Of a stretch of DNA of 8,119 nt, positions 5,965 to 8,119 are shown piece after piece. Position 1 is the stretch's first letter, and every line of letters begins with the position of its first letter. The position numbers and the translations under genes were made by a program. The notes beneath the pieces are model-generated. The model ran no database searches. It was not told the origin of the DNA and saw only the letters and a program-made list of their open reading frames with translations. This stretch comes from Gemmatimonadota bacterium (GTDB taxonomy: Bacteria; Gemmatimonadota; Gemmatimonadetes; Palauibacterales; Palauibacteraceae): positions 1-8,119 of the forward strand of contig JAMJQV010000271.1 of NCBI GenBank assembly GCA_023554435.1, read 5' to 3'.

Positions 5965-6399
5965 TCAACCGTCTCGTTGTCGTTGCCCTCCAGCCGCGGA
6001 GCGCCGCGCCGCATCGGGCGGGCCTCTCGCCGTCAACGTAGCCAACACCTCGGCCCCGGTGGTCAGGGACGGAACGTTGCCTGTGCTCGTGTCAGGCTGG
6101 TCGGCACCCGACATCTGCTGCCCGTCCGGCGGAGGCGGTGGCGGCGCCTGCTGCTGCGCGTCCGGCGGCGGTGCCTGCTGCTGTTGCTGCTGGGCGGCTG
6201 CCTGCTGCTGATCGGCCGAGTGCACGACGACAGCCGTGCGTCGGCGCGTGCGACGTCGGGTGCGGCGGTGCACTCCGCCTACCTGCGCCTCGGCCACCGC
6301 CGGCGTGAGGACCATGGCGGCGGTACTGATGGCAAGCTCCGGGAGGATCAGGGCGAACATGGCCCCGATGATTCCCGCCGATCTCAATCTGCGTCTCAT
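5965..6399 (-). CDS. Small exported Arg/Gln/Pro-rich low-complexity protein
   Basis: The product has 144 residues. ATG at 6399 was chosen for its GGGGAG about 8 bases upstream and because it opens a signal peptide (MRRRLRSAG, a long hydrophobic core, cleavage near AEAQ at about residue 38). The longer open frame to 6489 overlaps the DUF2092 gene. After cleavage comes a basic run (HRRTRRRTRRRT), then poly-Gln blocks alternating with poly-Pro (AAAQQQQQQAPPP, APPPPPPDGQQ), then a tail with no recognised motif. It starts 16 bases after the DUF2092 stop, so it is translated from the same message. In my recollection, DUF2092 genes are often followed by a small exported protein with RRT-type repeats, which this matches, although the usual Tyr/Cys-rich C-terminal domain is not seen. 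Codon use in the last 10-20 codons is unlike the rest; a frame change is possible (see findings). Function unknown. Confidence 0.65.
   Translation of the reverse strand: MRRRLRSAGIIGAMFALILPELAISTAAMVLTPAVAEAQVGGVHRRTRRRTRRRTAVVVHSADQQQAAAQQQQQQAPPPDAQQQAPPPPPPDGQQMSGADQPDTSTGNVPSLTTGAEVLATLTARGPPDAARRSAAGGQRQRDG
6147..6210. repeat. Imperfect CTG/CAG and proline-codon trinucleotide repeats
   Basis: Clusters of CTG (CAG on the coding strand) alternate with GGC/GGT runs. They encode the poly-Gln and poly-Pro blocks of the low-complexity exported protein. Codons are mostly CAG with an occasional CAA, so the tract is impure but still a likely site of length variation by slippage. Confidence 0.7.
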
Positions 6400-6415
6400 C
6401 GGTATTCTCCCCTGG

Positions 6416-7174
6416 TCAGTGGCTCGAGTCGGGCTTCGGGAACGGAACTTTCTTCGCTCCCTCAGGCGGAACGAACGTGAACGTGTCATCGGAGACGGAG
6501 GGCTCCAGATTCCAGTCGGTGATGTAGGTCACTATGCTCAACATCTCCGGCGTCCCGTGGTCCGTTACCACGTATTTCGCCGGGAGCGGAGGCCCATCAG
6601 TGGGAATCCAGATCTGAAACCCGAGATCCGGACGTCCGAATACCAGGTGGGTGCAGGCGACGCCGCCTATGACCTCGGTCCCGACTACCTTCGCGAAGTC
6701 CACGCCCTGCATCAGGTACGGGAAAGCATCCTGCCAGATGAGGTCACTGACTGGATAGATCTCCACGAAAGCGTAGAGGGCCAGGAACATCTCCTCGATC
6801 GTCGGCGGGGCCTCCATCGTCATGTAGGCCTGCTTGACGTCGTTGTACACCGTGACCCGTTCACCGTCGTAGACGAGGACCTCGTCCACCGCCCCGGCAT
6901 GCCGCACGCCACGCAGCTTGTTGGGGCGAACGACCGTCACACCGCCGGAAGCCTCGAGGTCTATTCTCTGTCCCGAATCGAGCAGGTCCTCTCTCAAGTT
7001 GAAGACGAAGGCGCTGAAGCTCTCCAGGCCGCCCAGGTAGTCCATCGTGGTCTGCAGGAGCTCAACCGCTGCCGGATCGACTTCGGAATCCTGAGCACCG
7101 AGCTGCGGAACGGCGACCGCCGTTAGCGCCAGAACTCCCAGCGCACATGCCGCAGCAATCAAGTTTCTACTCAA
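6416..7174 (-). CDS. DUF2092 family periplasmic protein
   Basis: The product has 252 residues. The start is TTG at 7174, chosen because AAGGGGA lies about 5 bases upstream and because it opens directly into a signal peptide (MSRNLIAAACALGVLALTAV, cleavage near LGAQ at residue 28). The mature protein aligns well with the remembered DUF2092 pattern: DPAAVELLQTTMDYLGGLESF, then VRPNKLRGVR, VLVYDGERVTVY, the pair DLIWQDAFPYLMQGV, the block VIGGVACTHLVFGRPDLGFQIWI, PLPAKYVVT and the closing DTFTFVPPEGAKK. DUF2092 proteins are predicted periplasmic beta-sheet proteins, with a fold thought similar to lipoprotein carriers such as LolA. No enzymatic activity is established. The gene sits between the arylsulfatase (15 bases upstream) and the Arg/Gln/Pro-rich protein (16 bases downstream), so the three probably form one operon. 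Confidence 0.9.
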   Translation of the reverse strand: MSRNLIAAACALGVLALTAVAVPQLGAQDSEVDPAAVELLQTTMDYLGGLESFSAFVFNLREDLLDSGQRIDLEASGGVTVVRPNKLRGVRHAGAVDEVLVYDGERVTVYNDVKQAYMTMEAPPTIEEMFLALYAFVEIYPVSDLIWQDAFPYLMQGVDFAKVVGTEVIGGVACTHLVFGRPDLGFQIWIPTDGPPLPAKYVVTDHGTPEMLSIVTYITDWNLEPSVSDDTFTFVPPEGAKKVPFPKPDSSH

Positions 7175-7189
7175 TGAAATCCCCTTTCT

Positions 7190-8119
7190 TCAGTGCACTT
7201 CGACCGTCACGCTCGGAATCCGGCCCGTGAACTTCGACCCTGCCTCCGCCCCGATCGTCTCGACGACCGGCGTGGCGAGGTCGATGCCGATGTCCGCCGT
7301 CTCGTCAGCCGAGAATACCCTGGGCTGCGTGCGCTCGATGCGTCCCTCGGCCACCACCTGGTCGTTCACGTACAGGGTACCAACTCCTCCCCTCCCTGGT
7401 CCGCCGCCGTCATAGGCGAACTCGAAGCGGATCGTGGATGTCCCGGGAGCTAGCGGCCGCGTAGCCGCCACGGTGTATCTCTCCAGTCCCAGGAAGTTGT
7501 AGTCGTAGGCGGGCACGCCGTCCTTCACGTAGAGCGCCCAGCCGCCGAAGCGGCCGCCCTGGGCGATGATGATCCCGTTGCCTCCGGCGGCGGGGACCTC
7601 CACCTCAGCCGTGATCGTCTTGGATTTGTTCTTGATGTCGAGGAATACGTTCTCGGTCATGCCCGTCATGCCCTCGGCGAGCGTCAGCGACGTGCGGCCG
7701 GCCATCAGGTCGGGACGGCCGACGGCAGCGGCGTTGAACCGTATCATCAGCCGGTCGTCGATGGGCAGGGCATGGTTGGCGCCGGCCTCTTCCATGAACA
7801 GGGCCTGCAGCTCGGCCAGCTTCTCGGGATTCTCCGCTGACAGGTCGTTCACGAGGCTGAAGTCGGTGCGTGTGTCGTACAGCTCCCAGATGTCGTCAGC
7901 AAGCGGGCGGCGCGGCTCTTCCTCCCACGGTGCCCGGTGGATGGTTCGCGCGAACCACCCGTCATGGTACATGGCCCGGTTGCCGAACATCTCGAAGTAC
8001 TGGATCGTGTGCCGGTCGGGAGCGTCGGCGTCGTCGAAGCTGTACACCATGCTCACGCCGTCCATCGGCCTCTGGGGCGTCCCGTTGACCACGGTCGGCT
8101 CGGGTAGTCCCACCGCCTC
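7190..8119 (-). CDS. Arylsulfatase, C-terminal part (5' end beyond the window)
   Basis: 309 residues of an open frame enter from the right edge and stop at 7192-7190; the apparent GTG at 8113 is internal. The text matches the C-terminal half of bacterial type I sulfatases related to arylsulfatase AtsA: EPTVVNGTPQRPMDGVSMVYSFDD, RHTIQYFEMFGNRAMYHDGWFA, PWEEEP, and WELYDTRTDFSLVNDLS followed by the NPEKLAELQALFMEEA helix. These enzymes hydrolyse sulfate esters using a formylglycine made from a CxPxR motif, which would lie outside the window. From about residue 130 of the visible part there is a beta-rich domain (GGNGIIIAQGGRFGGWALYVKDG, FEFAYDGG, GTLYVNDQVVAEGRI), a concanavalin/LamG-like jelly-roll extension common in this group. 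It is the first visible gene of the operon with DUF2092. The protein is probably secreted or periplasmic. Substrate unknown. Confidence 0.93.
   Translation of the reverse strand, partial: EAVGLPEPTVVNGTPQRPMDGVSMVYSFDDADAPDRHTIQYFEMFGNRAMYHDGWFARTIHRAPWEEEPRRPLADDIWELYDTRTDFSLVNDLSAENPEKLAELQALFMEEAGANHALPIDDRLMIRFNAAAVGRPDLMAGRTSLTLAEGMTGMTENVFLDIKNKSKTITAEVEVPAAGGNGIIIAQGGRFGGWALYVKDGVPAYDYNFLGLERYTVAATRPLAPGTSTIRFEFAYDGGGPGRGGVGTLYVNDQVVAEGRIERTQPRVFSADETADIGIDLATPVVETIGAEAGSKFTGRIPSVTVEVH

Noticed and set aside
6147..6210. Repeated CTG/GGC units as a CRISPR-like array
   Set aside because: The units are 3 bases and in frame with poly-Gln/poly-Pro codons; there are no spacers or long repeats.
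6236..7126. A 296-codon plus-strand open frame
   Set aside because: It is antisense to the DUF2092 gene and the low-complexity gene, whose family motifs and ribosome binding sites are clear. Its own text has no recognisable domain.

Overview
This GC-rich window looks like a chromosomal stretch from an uncultured Gram-negative bacterium. Nearly every recognisable product is exported or membrane-bound: outer-membrane barrels, lipoproteins, a periplasmic DUF2092 protein and a sulfatase. This style of genome, with arginine- and proline-rich products, serine hydrolases carrying TPRs and mixed cell-envelope genes, recalls Gemmatimonadota or similar lineages. That assignment is an impression from gene content and codon use, not a demonstrated placement. 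No tRNA, rRNA, CRISPR array, insertion sequence or phage gene was seen.

Layout from right to left, which is the direction of transcription for most genes. Bases 8119-5965 (minus) hold a tightly spaced probable operon: the 3' part of an arylsulfatase running off the right edge, a DUF2092 periplasmic protein 15 bases later, and a small Arg/Gln/Pro-rich exported protein 16 bases after that. After a gap with a GC hairpin comes an Omp85/BamA-superfamily protein with one POTRA-like domain (5829-4135). Next is a lipoprotein serine hydrolase of the class C beta-lactamase/CubicO type with a C-terminal TPR region (4028-2514). A lone plus-strand gene for a four-helix membrane protein (1973-2479) converges on it. 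Upstream of that and divergent from it is a small cysteine-containing lipoprotein (1781-1431), then a small outer-membrane beta-barrel protein (1219-704) with a structured leader and a good intrinsic terminator.

The left end (497-74, minus) is the oddest part. A well-placed ATG and Shine-Dalgarno start what looks like the N-terminus of an ArsM-like SAM methyltransferase. After 65 codons that similarity stops, and a different frame takes up a membrane segment resembling the C-terminal half of a DUF4395 protein. This reads as a deletion scar, or an assembly join, between two genes. A perfect 7+7 palindrome lies about 100 bases upstream of that start.

Functionally the window is about the cell envelope and extracellular hydrolysis (sulfate ester cleavage, a secreted serine hydrolase, outer-membrane assembly or transport). 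No complete new defence or mobile system is visible. The points most worth a second look are the methyltransferase/DUF4395 junction, the sulfatase-DUF2092-low-complexity cassette and a possible frame switch at the end of its third gene, and the inverted repeats in the leaders.
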